Source: a virus
IMG/VR virus record: IMGVR_UViG_3300034685_000101
Location: 1-39,953 of that record
Reading direction: 5' to 3' (one strand)
DNA: 39,953 nucleotides
Under the pieces are notes generated by a model. The model saw nothing but the letters and a program-made list of their open reading frames with translations. It was not told where the DNA came from and made no database searches. This document shows, piece by piece, positions 6,181-12,836 of this stretch (position 1 is the stretch's first letter; every line of letters starts with the position of its first letter). A program made the translations under genes and the position numbers.

Positions 6181-6603
6181 ATGGAAAAGGCTAGGTGTTT
6201 TATCTGTGACGATCAAATTAATGAGGCAAGCAAGATGGGGATGGTTGTTCGTTGCGACTATATGTTTAAGATATGTCGTGAATGTGCAAATAACATATGG
6301 GAGGTGGCGCAGGTGGCGCTTACAAGAAAAGAAGTAAGAATATCGGATGCTTCGTTAAGTTACTTACAATCAGACGAGTTGGCTGAGGCGTTTTGTGGGG
6401 AATGCCCGTGGAATACGTATGAGCCCTATAGAAAAAATATTGTGACGGGCGAAGTAACACAGCCGCACCAAGAATGTCCTGCTGACTTCAGCATTGGTAG
6501 CGACAGGTGTGCTATGAAGGCACAGTTTGAAGAGGTTGTGGAAACCTTAGCTGAGGCCGACAAACTAGCGGGCTTAAAAAGAGAGGTGAAAATTATCCTA
6601 TGA
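6181..6603 (+). CDS. Cysteine-rich zinc-binding protein
   Basis: 140 residues, ATG 6181 immediately after the preceding stop. The N-terminal 40 residues contain CFIC and CREC, about 26 apart, a typical treble-clef or zinc-ribbon arrangement, with an acidic loop between them. A second Cys group follows (CGEC near residue 77, a single C in QECPAD, and a final C in RCAMK), possibly a second metal site. The ending EEVVETLAEADKLAGLKREVKII is helical. It resembles the 43-residue protein at 2087 in its first knuckle pair. Zinc binding is likely; the biological role is unknown. Confidence 0.7.
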   Translation: MEKARCFICDDQINEASKMGMVVRCDYMFKICRECANNIWEVAQVALTRKEVRISDASLSYLQSDELAEAFCGECPWNTYEPYRKNIVTGEVTQPHQECPADFSIGSDRCAMKAQFEEVVETLAEADKLAGLKREVKIIL

Positions 6604-6884
6604 AAGACTTAGAACAAGAACTCCGTAGAGTGGCCGACGAAATAATCAAGCTGGTCTGTGAAAAGAATGCCCAATACGGTGATGCATACTTTAAGCTTAG
6701 AGATGAATGGAATACACAAAGCTTTTGTGTCAGGGTAGGTGACAAATACTATCGTCTGGTCAATTTAGTCAAAAGTGGGCAGCATATCATAGACGAGTCA
6801 ATTGAAGATACGATCAAAGATATCATTGGGTATTGTATGCTGGAGTTAATATACAGAGAAAGCACATATCGTATTAAAGGCTAA
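6600..6884 (+). CDS. DUF1599 / Nmad1-like protein
   Basis: 94 residues; the ATG overlaps the upstream stop (ATGA, 6600-6603). The sequence has the layout of the nucleotide-modification-associated domain 1 (DUF1599) family: KNAQYGDAYF, then FCVRVGDKYYRLVNLV, then ESIEDTIKDIIGYCMLELI. The motifs K-x3-YGD, GDKxxRLxNL and the acidic ESxxDTxxDxxGY pattern are all present, and length is close to that of the domain. The fold is related to all-alpha NTP pyrophosphatases, in which acidic residues bind Mg2+. The family appears in phages near modified-nucleotide metabolism, but no base-modification enzyme was seen in this genome, so a housekeeping role in nucleotide pools is also possible. Confidence 0.7.
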   Translation: MKDLEQELRRVADEIIKLVCEKNAQYGDAYFKLRDEWNTQSFCVRVGDKYYRLVNLVKSGQHIIDESIEDTIKDIIGYCMLELIYRESTYRIKG

Positions 6885-6906
6885 GTTTAATAAGGAGGAG
6901 GTAGGT

Positions 6907-7392
6907 ATGGTAGCAATAAGTGATTCAAATCAAAAATCATACTATTATATTAGCGAAGAAACTATGAGAGAATCAATACAAACGCTAGAGTGGGCATTAA
7001 ACTCTTTAGGCTGGTTCCTCGACCATGCAGGTAATAAAGATTATGTAGACCGATGGCAGGAGGCGTATGATCCTAAAGGAGCCATTAAAGCCTTACACTC
7101 AGCTATTGTAAAGCTAAAAGAAGCAAGCCAAATAACGTCAGACTTTAGCATCGACGAACTTAAAAAAGTCATATTAAAACAAGACTTTTTACTTGATAAA
7201 ATAATGACTGTTTGCGCTGATGCTGGTTCCGTAAACGACTTCCCAGAACACGAATGTCGTGCTTTGCTGAAGGATGTCTTCAATACATGGCGTGAGGTGT
7301 ACGTTGAACATGAGCCGTTATGGAAGATAGTTCATGAATTAGAGTATGAAGATATGGCTAGGAGAAACAAAGAAAGGTGGGGAGAAGTGTGA
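6907..7392 (+). CDS. Unknown helical protein
   Basis: 161 residues; ATG 6907 after AAGGAGGAGGTAGGT. Almost wholly alpha-helical by composition: ESIQTLEWALNSLGWFLDHAG, AIKALHSAIVKLKEASQ, ELKKVILKQDFLLDKIMTVC, LLKDVFNTWREVYVEHE. No motif of a known enzyme is visible. The end of the gene supplies the ribosome-binding site for the next one (AGGTGGGGA), and the stop overlaps the next GTG start. Confidence 0.65.
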   Translation: MVAISDSNQKSYYYISEETMRESIQTLEWALNSLGWFLDHAGNKDYVDRWQEAYDPKGAIKALHSAIVKLKEASQITSDFSIDELKKVILKQDFLLDKIMTVCADAGSVNDFPEHECRALLKDVFNTWREVYVEHEPLWKIVHELEYEDMARRNKERWGEV

Positions 7393-7631
7393 ACAGATAC
7401 TGGATACAATCACTTAATGAGTATACTCCAGAAATACCCGCTGCTCCACCTAGAAACTTTCAAAATCTTGCCAAGGAGATTAAATTTATTGATGAGATTA
7501 AAGAATTAGAGCGGGAGAATTTAGAGCTTAGAAGAGCGTTAGAAAATGCAATAACTATTATCCATTATCTTGATTATAAAATAGCTGAACTTAAAGCAAA
7601 AATAAGTTTATTAAACGAAGGAGGAGAATAA
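7389..7631 (+). CDS. Small coiled-coil protein
   Basis: 80 residues from GTG 7389, preceded by AGGTGGGGA at 7375-7383 and overlapping the upstream stop; an in-frame GTG at 7377 is possible but lies inside that site. The N-terminus is proline-rich (EYTPEIPAAPPRNF). Residues ~35-75 form a heptad-like coiled coil (IDEIKELERENLELRRALENA through IAELKAKISLL). No enzyme motif. Oligomerisation or partner-binding is the likely use of the coiled coil; the actual role is unknown. Confidence 0.65.
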   Translation: MNRYWIQSLNEYTPEIPAAPPRNFQNLAKEIKFIDEIKELERENLELRRALENAITIIHYLDYKIAELKAKISLLNEGGE

Positions 7632-7632
7632 T

Positions 7633-7782
7633 ATGATATGCAAGGAAGGATGTGTTTATTGGGACGGCGATACATGTGAAAAAGAATATATGCCTGAAGA
7701 TGAAGACAATTGTATATATTATACAGACATACACCAGGCACGAAGCAAGTACTGGAGAAGTAATTATGGAAGAATTGATTGA
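7633..7782 (+). CDS. Tiny cysteine-containing protein
   Basis: 49 residues; ATG 7633 sits behind AAGGAGGAGAATA. Four Cys at residues 3, 7, 15 and 27, in the order CKEGC-(7)-C-(11)-C, with Trp and acidic residues between (WDGDTCEKEYMPEDEDNC). This could form a small zinc-bound or disulfide-bonded knot, similar in spirit to other phage mini-proteins that begin CxxC. It is too short for most gene finders. Unknown function. Confidence 0.6.
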   Translation: MICKEGCVYWDGDTCEKEYMPEDEDNCIYYTDIHQARSKYWRSNYGRID

Positions 7783-7888
7783 ATAAACAACAAATTAAAT
7801 CAAAGGAGGAGGGGTTAAGAAGACTATTTGTTCACGCTTTATACGTATGCTGAACCGCTAGACAAAAACAAGGAGGAGGATTTAAAAA
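7783..7888 (+). other. Gap with an orphan ribosome-binding site
   Basis: AAAGGAGGAGGGG (about 7802-7814) looks like a full-strength ribosome-binding site, but no frame with a usual start codon at normal distance stays open: the nearest ATG downstream gives a few codons only. It may be the remains of a deleted small gene or may serve a very short leader peptide. A second site (AAGGAGGAGG, 7870-7879) serves the next gene. Confidence 0.5.
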
Positions 7889-8104
7889 ATGAGGATTAAA
7901 GAAATTATAAGTCAGTATCGTAGGGATTTTAGGGCAATATATGAGTGCGAGCATTGCGGATTTACATATGAGGGTTCTGGATACGATGACAGTTATTTTC
8001 ACAATTTTGTCATCCCACAAATGAAATGCAAGAAATGCGGCAAAATCGCTATGTCAGATTACAAACCGATGAAAACCAAATATCCTGACAGTATGGAGGT
8101 ATAG
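7889..8104 (+). CDS. Zinc-ribbon protein
   Basis: 71 residues; ATG 7889 behind AAGGAGGAGGATTTAAAAA. Two CxxC knuckles (CEHC near residue 20 and CKKC near residue 47) with aromatic and Gly residues after the first (GFTYEGSGYDD) are the usual layout of a rubredoxin-like zinc ribbon. The arrangement resembles small phage proteins with a YxCExCG start. It lies just upstream of the SSB relic and the helicase. Zinc binding is likely; the binding partner is unknown. Confidence 0.75.
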   Translation: MRIKEIISQYRRDFRAIYECEHCGFTYEGSGYDDSYFHNFVIPQMKCKKCGKIAMSDYKPMKTKYPDSMEV

Positions 8105-8260
8105 GTCATACCAAACCGAAATCTTCATGAAGTGATGGGCCATCTCGGCAAGGATCCTGAATTGAGGATCACTCCAACAGGAAAATCAGTTTGCAGGTTG
8201 AGCGTTGCTACATCGAATCGTGTAAGCAACGGAATAATGACTAGTGACAAAGAAAAGTAA
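8105..8260 (+). pseudogene. Relic of a single-stranded DNA-binding protein (SSB)
   Basis: The frame from 8105 to the stop at 8258-8260 reads NRNLHEVMGHLGKDPELRIT then PTGKSVCRLSVATSNRVSNG. This matches the first ~45 residues of bacterial SSB proteins (NxVxLxGRLxxDPELRxTPxGxxVxxFxLAxxR), the start of the OB fold. It ends before the conserved Trp and second half of the fold. No ATG, GTG or TTG with a ribosome-binding site stands at the N-terminal end: the codon before 8105 is the stop of the preceding gene, and the first in-frame GTG/ATG is inside strand one. It is best read as a gene broken by deletion at both ends. A short peptide from an internal ATG cannot be excluded. Confidence 0.7.
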
Positions 8261-8280
8261 TACTTTATGGGGGTGTTAAA

Positions 8281-9927
8281 ATGGCTATTCATGCTTGGAC
8301 TGAGGGGCAGCGCATCTACGTGCGTACGCCGTACGAATACAAAGACATCATGAAATCAATAACGGGCGGAAGGTGGGATAAACGAAACAAAGCATGGCAT
8401 TACCCACGCTCTTACCGCACGCTCGATGAAATCATGAAGGCACTGCCTGGCCCCATCGGTCTGAGCGAGGATCTTATGAAACTACTTGACGAGGGCGACC
8501 CATACGAGCAAGCTGCACCGATCAAGGAAGCTACCAACCTACCTAACCCTCCCATATGCAAGGGTAATGACTGGTTGCATCAACGTAGGGCCTTCTGGTG
8601 GGCTAAAGATTTACCTGCGGTCTTGCTTGACATGTGGATGGGATCGGGCAAAACTCGTACAGCAATCAATATTGTCCAGAACTGGTATCCTGAAGGTAAT
8701 GCACGAGTTCTAATAGTATGCCCGCCTAACGTGGTGCCAGTGTGGGAGGAACAAATACAGCAGCATGCAGCTATACCATGGAAGGTTACATTACTTCCTG
8801 CAGGTAAGCCTATCCCTAAGAGGGCGGAAATGGCAGAGCAAACATGGCAGGACACTGAGCCTGGAGTTATTGCGGCGTTGGTGGTTAATTACGAAGCAGT
8901 ATGGAGAGGTAAATTAGGTGAATGGGTACTTAGTAAAGAATGGGATGCAGTGATTGGAGATGAGCTTCATCACATTAAAGCGCCAGGCTCTAAACAGTCT
9001 CTATTTTTTGCCAAGCTCCATAAACGAAGTAAACGCCGCCTAGGCCTTACAGGTACGCCGCTTCATGACGGGCCTCTCGACATATATGGTCAAGCGAGGT
9101 TTCTATGTCCCGAAGTGTTTGGTACAAGCTTCGCTAACTTCAGGGCAAGATATGCTCGTATGGGAGGTTACGGTGGTTATCAAATCCTTGGCTATCAAAA
9201 CTTAGATGAATTTTATGAGAAATACAGGTCATTTACTTTTAGTGTAGGCCCAGATGAGGCACTGCCAGACTTACCACCGATCATCTTTGAACGAAGAGTA
9301 TGTGAACTAAGCAAAGAAGAGCAACGAGTATACGCCTCACTTGAGAATGACTTTATCGCTCAGATCAAAGGTGGATACGTCACAGTAAACAATGCTTTAA
9401 CTAAACTACTTAAGCTCCAGCAAGTAACGTCAGGATACGTCAGAGATGACGACGGCATAGATAGACACGTTGGAGACAGTAAAAAACAACTACTTGCCGA
9501 TGTTTTATCGGACTTGCCTAAGAATGAGCCAGTTGTGGTATTCTGTCGTTTTACACATGACTTAGACGCAGTGCATGAGGTAGCCAAGGCCGACGGTAGA
9601 AAGAGTTTTGAGCTATCTGGAAGGAGGAGAGAGCTTGAGGAATGGATGAACTTGAATGGTGGAGAAGTACTAGCAGTACAGTTAAAGGCAGGTGGTGAAG
9701 GTGTTTCAATGCATAGGGCAAGGTACGTCATAGACTATAGTTTAAGCTTCTCACTTGGTGAGTACAACCAAACACGTAGCAGGTTACAACGACCAGGCCA
9801 AACAAGACAAGTTATCTCTATAGCTTTAGTTGCAGCAGGTACTGTAGATGGAAAGATTTACAAGGCATTGAAACGAAAGGAGAAAGTCATAGAAACAATC
9901 CTAAGGGGGTATGGTGGCGATGCATGA
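8281..9927 (+). CDS. SNF2/SF2-type DNA helicase with HARP-like N-terminus
   Basis: 548 residues; ATG 8281 after TATGGGGGTGTTAAA. An ATP-driven DNA translocase or helicase of superfamily 2. Seen in order: an N-terminal GGRWDKRNKAWHYP segment (29-42) like the HARP domain of SMARCAL1-type annealing helicases; Walker A GSGKT (121-125); VCPPNVVPVW (motif Ia, ~146); the DEAD-box variant DELH (227-230); TGTP (257-260); FCRFTHDLDAV; and motif VI QTRSRLQRPGQ (~497-507), with the paired Arg expected of SNF2 ATPases. It heads the replication module. In phages such proteins probably aid replication initiation, fork repair or recombination. All core motifs are intact. Confidence 0.9.
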   Translation: MAIHAWTEGQRIYVRTPYEYKDIMKSITGGRWDKRNKAWHYPRSYRTLDEIMKALPGPIGLSEDLMKLLDEGDPYEQAAPIKEATNLPNPPICKGNDWLHQRRAFWWAKDLPAVLLDMWMGSGKTRTAINIVQNWYPEGNARVLIVCPPNVVPVWEEQIQQHAAIPWKVTLLPAGKPIPKRAEMAEQTWQDTEPGVIAALVVNYEAVWRGKLGEWVLSKEWDAVIGDELHHIKAPGSKQSLFFAKLHKRSKRRLGLTGTPLHDGPLDIYGQARFLCPEVFGTSFANFRARYARMGGYGGYQILGYQNLDEFYEKYRSFTFSVGPDEALPDLPPIIFERRVCELSKEEQRVYASLENDFIAQIKGGYVTVNNALTKLLKLQQVTSGYVRDDDGIDRHVGDSKKQLLADVLSDLPKNEPVVVFCRFTHDLDAVHEVAKADGRKSFELSGRRRELEEWMNLNGGEVLAVQLKAGGEGVSMHRARYVIDYSLSFSLGEYNQTRSRLQRPGQTRQVISIALVAAGTVDGKIYKALKRKEKVIETILRGYGGDA

Positions 9928-10333
9928 TTCATTAAAGGATTTGATAAGGCAGTATGTGGAGGCAGAAAGAGAAAAGCGTATGGTGGAGGAGGAGTTGGGG
10001 GAGATAAAAAATAAGCTGAACACGTTGGCTGATATGGTGAAGGAAGCCTTTGAAACCATGGGACTTCAAAACCTAAAGCTAGAAGATGGCGTTACAATAG
10101 CACTACGTACCGACATAAGGGCTAGGATTCCTGCAGACAAAAGAGAGGAGGCTTATGAGGAATTTAAGCGGCAAGGTTTTGACGGTCTCGTTAAAGAGAC
10201 CATACACCCCAAGACCTTGGAGTCCTGGGTCAGAGAATATGCTGATATCAACGGTGTAGAATTGCCCGAATGGGCAGCAAAATACATAGAAGTATACGAG
10301 CAAGTAAGGCCAGTTATACTGGGCCTAAAATAA
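9920..10333 (+). CDS. Replication-module protein with coiled-coil N-terminus, unknown
   Basis: 137 residues from ATG 9920; AAGGGGG at 9903-9909 sits ten bases upstream, whereas the in-frame ATG at 9911 would be only one base away. Overlaps the helicase stop. Residues 5-55 form an amphipathic, probably coiled-coil region (EAEREKRMVEEELGEIKNKL); the second half has GLQNLKLEDGVTIALRTDI, then RQGFDGLVKETIHPKTLESW and VREYADINGVELP. This architecture (coiled coil, then GxxxLVKETxxxxTLxSxVRE) recurs in proteins next to phage primases and recombination genes. The exact function is not known; a link to DNA replication is inferred from neighbours. Confidence 0.7.
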   Translation: MHDSLKDLIRQYVEAEREKRMVEEELGEIKNKLNTLADMVKEAFETMGLQNLKLEDGVTIALRTDIRARIPADKREEAYEEFKRQGFDGLVKETIHPKTLESWVREYADINGVELPEWAAKYIEVYEQVRPVILGLK

Positions 10334-10350
10334 ATAAGGAGGGAGTTAAG

Positions 10351-11079
10351 ATGGCGTACGAGATAGTAAAGGCTGAGGGTTTTGCAATAGCGACACAGGG
10401 GGAGAAGGTGAAGGTAGTTCTTGAAGCCAACCTTGGTGGCGATAAGATCAACCAGTTTGACCTTGATAAAGTCACAGTGCCCGCAGGAGGAGGTATAGCG
10501 TGGGAGGTACCTGGACTCATGGGGCCTGAGTCTACGCCTGAAATTGAAGGCGTGATTGTGGGATGGAAGCCTGTGAGGTCGCTGTATTTGACGAGCTTTC
10601 AAGACGCCCCAGGCACTCCGCCAAACTGCTCAAGTGATGATGGTCTTGTGGGCTTTGGCGATCCCTTAGAGAAAGGGATCGAAGAGCGCAGAGACTGTGC
10701 TACGTGTCCGATGAATCAGTGGGGCAGTGCTATTGACGGCAATGGCAAGCGATGCGCCGAACGAAGGTTGTTATTTGTCCTGCGCAAGAACGACCAGATA
10801 CCTATCATGGTAGTGGTGCCGCCTACGTCGCTTAAGAACGCTAAGTCATACTTCTTACGGCTTACTCAAGCCAACGTGCCTTACTATGGCGTAATAACTG
10901 GGTTAACTTTGTCTAAGGTTAAATCTAAGAGCGGTATCACTTATTCGCAGATTGAGTTCAAAGTTAAAGGTATCCTTGCAGATCCCGACGTAGAGATGTT
11001 CCAGTCTTATGCTGAGTTCTGGAATGAAGTAATAAAGGGCATTAAGTTCGATCCTGAGCTGGTAGAGCCCGAGGCATAA
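10351..11079 (+). CDS. Replication-associated Cys-motif protein, possible ssDNA-binding
   Basis: 242 residues from ATG 10351 behind AAGGAGGGAGTTAAG; the frame is open upstream, but that part overlaps the previous gene and lacks a site. Key features: a beta-rich N-terminus, a PNCSSDDGLVGFGDP segment (~90-105), then RRDCATCPMNQWGSAIDG-NGKRCAERRLL (~115-143), a CxxCP...C cluster that probably binds zinc, and PPTSLKNAKSYFLRL. Many phages encode a protein with the same CxxCP-x-W-G...C-x-R-L-L core next to primase and helicase genes. Some are suspected to bind single-stranded DNA, which would suit this phage because its SSB gene is broken. The role is inferred, not established. Confidence 0.65.
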   Translation: MAYEIVKAEGFAIATQGEKVKVVLEANLGGDKINQFDLDKVTVPAGGGIAWEVPGLMGPESTPEIEGVIVGWKPVRSLYLTSFQDAPGTPPNCSSDDGLVGFGDPLEKGIEERRDCATCPMNQWGSAIDGNGKRCAERRLLFVLRKNDQIPIMVVVPPTSLKNAKSYFLRLTQANVPYYGVITGLTLSKVKSKSGITYSQIEFKVKGILADPDVEMFQSYAEFWNEVIKGIKFDPELVEPEA

Positions 11080-11092
11080 TGTTTGTCCCAAT

Positions 11093-11113
11093 AGAGGGGC
11101 CTTGTGCCCCTCT
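11093..11113 (+). terminator. Stem-loop ahead of primase gene
   Basis: AGAGGGGC (11093-11100) pairs perfectly with GCCCCTCT (11106-11113) around CTTGT, starting 13 bases after the upstream stop codon. No T-run follows, so it more likely tunes expression or mRNA stability between the Cys-motif gene and the primase gene than ends transcription. The primase ribosome-binding site begins 13 bases downstream. Confidence 0.6.
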
Positions 11114-11141
11114 ATTACTACCAGCGAAGGGAGGTGTAGAT

Positions 11142-12836
11142 GTGCTTGACTATATACCAATAACGTCAAAAACAAAGAACCTGTGGTCATATATATGGAC
11201 TCTGAAAGATAAAAAATCTTTCTGGTTTATGCTCAATGAGTTTAGCATTGGCAAGGCTAAGGAATACATAGAAAAACATAAAAATGAAACTGACATGTAC
11301 ATCGCTGTGTCACTTTTTAAGGAAGGCGGCGACAGAGTTACAAGGGGCAAGGCCGCCGACTCAATAGGACTGTACGGCCTTTGGCTTGATATCGATGTAC
11401 AGTGTTTATTTAGATCAAGATCTGACCTACCTCGCACCACAGCTGATGCAGCAAAGATCCTTGCTGATGGGCCTAAACCATCGCTGATTATAAATTCTGG
11501 CTATGGCCTCCAAGCCTGGTGGCTGTTCACTGAGCCGTTCATTTTTGATAGTCCTGAAGATAGATTATCTGCCTCAAAGTTAGCTGGGGCGTGGAATGAA
11601 TGGTACAGGCTGAAGGCTTTGCATTTTGGCTGGGGGCTAGACAGCGTCAGCGACCTTGCTAGGATCATGAGGATTCCTGGTACCTTTAATCACAAGGGTG
11701 AATTCCCTGTCCCCGTAGAAATCATAGAAGATACTAAGTGTTTATACACTGTTACAGAACTGACAGACATGATACCCCAGGAAGCATGGGATGCCAGGCG
11801 TGGTGCGAGCGACCCCTCAATATCAGTAAACATAGTGATTAATCCTGATGCTGACTACCCGCCACAATTTTCATCTATGTGTGCCAACATAGAAAACTTT
11901 GCCGCTACGTGGACACACAAGAAACCCATTAAAGACAGGTCAAACAGTGGTTACGACTTAGCTATTGCATCCTATGCAGCTATGGCTAACTTGTCAGACC
12001 AAGAGATATGTGACCTTTTAATATGCCACGCCAAAGAACAGGGCTTTCCCATTAAACGGCTTGAATACTATCAAAGGACTATTGCCAAAGCACGTGAGGG
12101 TGGGCAGCTAGGTTTAGCTCCTGAAGAAACACATGACGTATCTTCTATTATCCCTAAGTTGAAAGACTTGAATGCTAGCGGCCAAGACACTGTATACGCT
12201 GAGAGAAAGTCAGTGTTTGCTCTTTTGTCGATACTCTTTGGTCTACAGATATATGACTTCATAGCATATAAAACAGACCCACGTGAGTACGAGCTTTTCA
12301 CGGAGAACGGCAAAGTATTCTTTCATAAGGGGCAGGAGGACTTAGCCACATCTAACGCATTTAGGAAAAGGGTGGGTGACATAACAAAGGTATACCCACC
12401 CCGTTACAAAACAGAGGACTGGGACGTTATTTTGCAGGCACTGAGGTTTGCCGCCCGTGACGTTGACATAGGTCAAGAATTGTCAGAGGAATCGCAGACC
12501 AAGATGTGGGTGGAAAGTTATTTGGCTAGCCACCCCCCATTACCTGAAGACAACATAGAGGAGGCTGTAATAGCTAGAAAACCATTTTACAGGAATGACA
12601 GTGTTTGCTTTTACATTGACGAGTTAAGGTCATGGTTAATGTCACGGGGGGAAAGAATTCCCCTGCAAAAGCTAGGTGCAAGACTACAAAGAATAGGCAT
12701 TAAAAACACAAAGATAAACTATAGAACTCATATTGGCACAAGGGCACAAACGAGGGTGTTTGAAATGCCAGCGGAAGATATAAAAATAGAGGCGGAAGGA
12801 GGCGAAGAAGATGGAGACTACGAAGACTACGAATGA
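11142..12836 (+). CDS. AEP-type primase-polymerase
   Basis: 564 residues from GTG 11142, chosen because AAGGGAGGT (11126-11134) lies just upstream; an in-frame ATG at 11079 has no site and reads through the hairpin. It belongs to the archaeo-eukaryotic primase superfamily: motif I LDID (82-85) gives two metal-binding Asp; motif II region is SGYGLQAWW (119-127), where many relatives have His at the Gln; motif III DLARIMRIPGTFNHK (171-185). Such proteins make primers and can extend DNA. The C-terminal ~350 residues include no Walker motifs, so the helicase partner is probably a neighbour. The acidic tail (EAEGGEEDGDYEDYE) is encoded across the next gene's ribosome-binding site. Confidence 0.85.
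   Translation: MLDYIPITSKTKNLWSYIWTLKDKKSFWFMLNEFSIGKAKEYIEKHKNETDMYIAVSLFKEGGDRVTRGKAADSIGLYGLWLDIDVQCLFRSRSDLPRTTADAAKILADGPKPSLIINSGYGLQAWWLFTEPFIFDSPEDRLSASKLAGAWNEWYRLKALHFGWGLDSVSDLARIMRIPGTFNHKGEFPVPVEIIEDTKCLYTVTELTDMIPQEAWDARRGASDPSISVNIVINPDADYPPQFSSMCANIENFAATWTHKKPIKDRSNSGYDLAIASYAAMANLSDQEICDLLICHAKEQGFPIKRLEYYQRTIAKAREGGQLGLAPEETHDVSSIIPKLKDLNASGQDTVYAERKSVFALLSILFGLQIYDFIAYKTDPREYELFTENGKVFFHKGQEDLATSNAFRKRVGDITKVYPPRYKTEDWDVILQALRFAARDVDIGQELSEESQTKMWVESYLASHPPLPEDNIEEAVIARKPFYRNDSVCFYIDELRSWLMSRGERIPLQKLGARLQRIGIKNTKINYRTHIGTRAQTRVFEMPAEDIKIEAEGGEEDGDYEDYE

Noticed and set aside
10270-10350. Upstream extension of the Cys-motif protein
   Set aside because: ATG 10351 has AAGGAGGGAGTTAAG in front, while the extension overlaps the preceding gene without a site.
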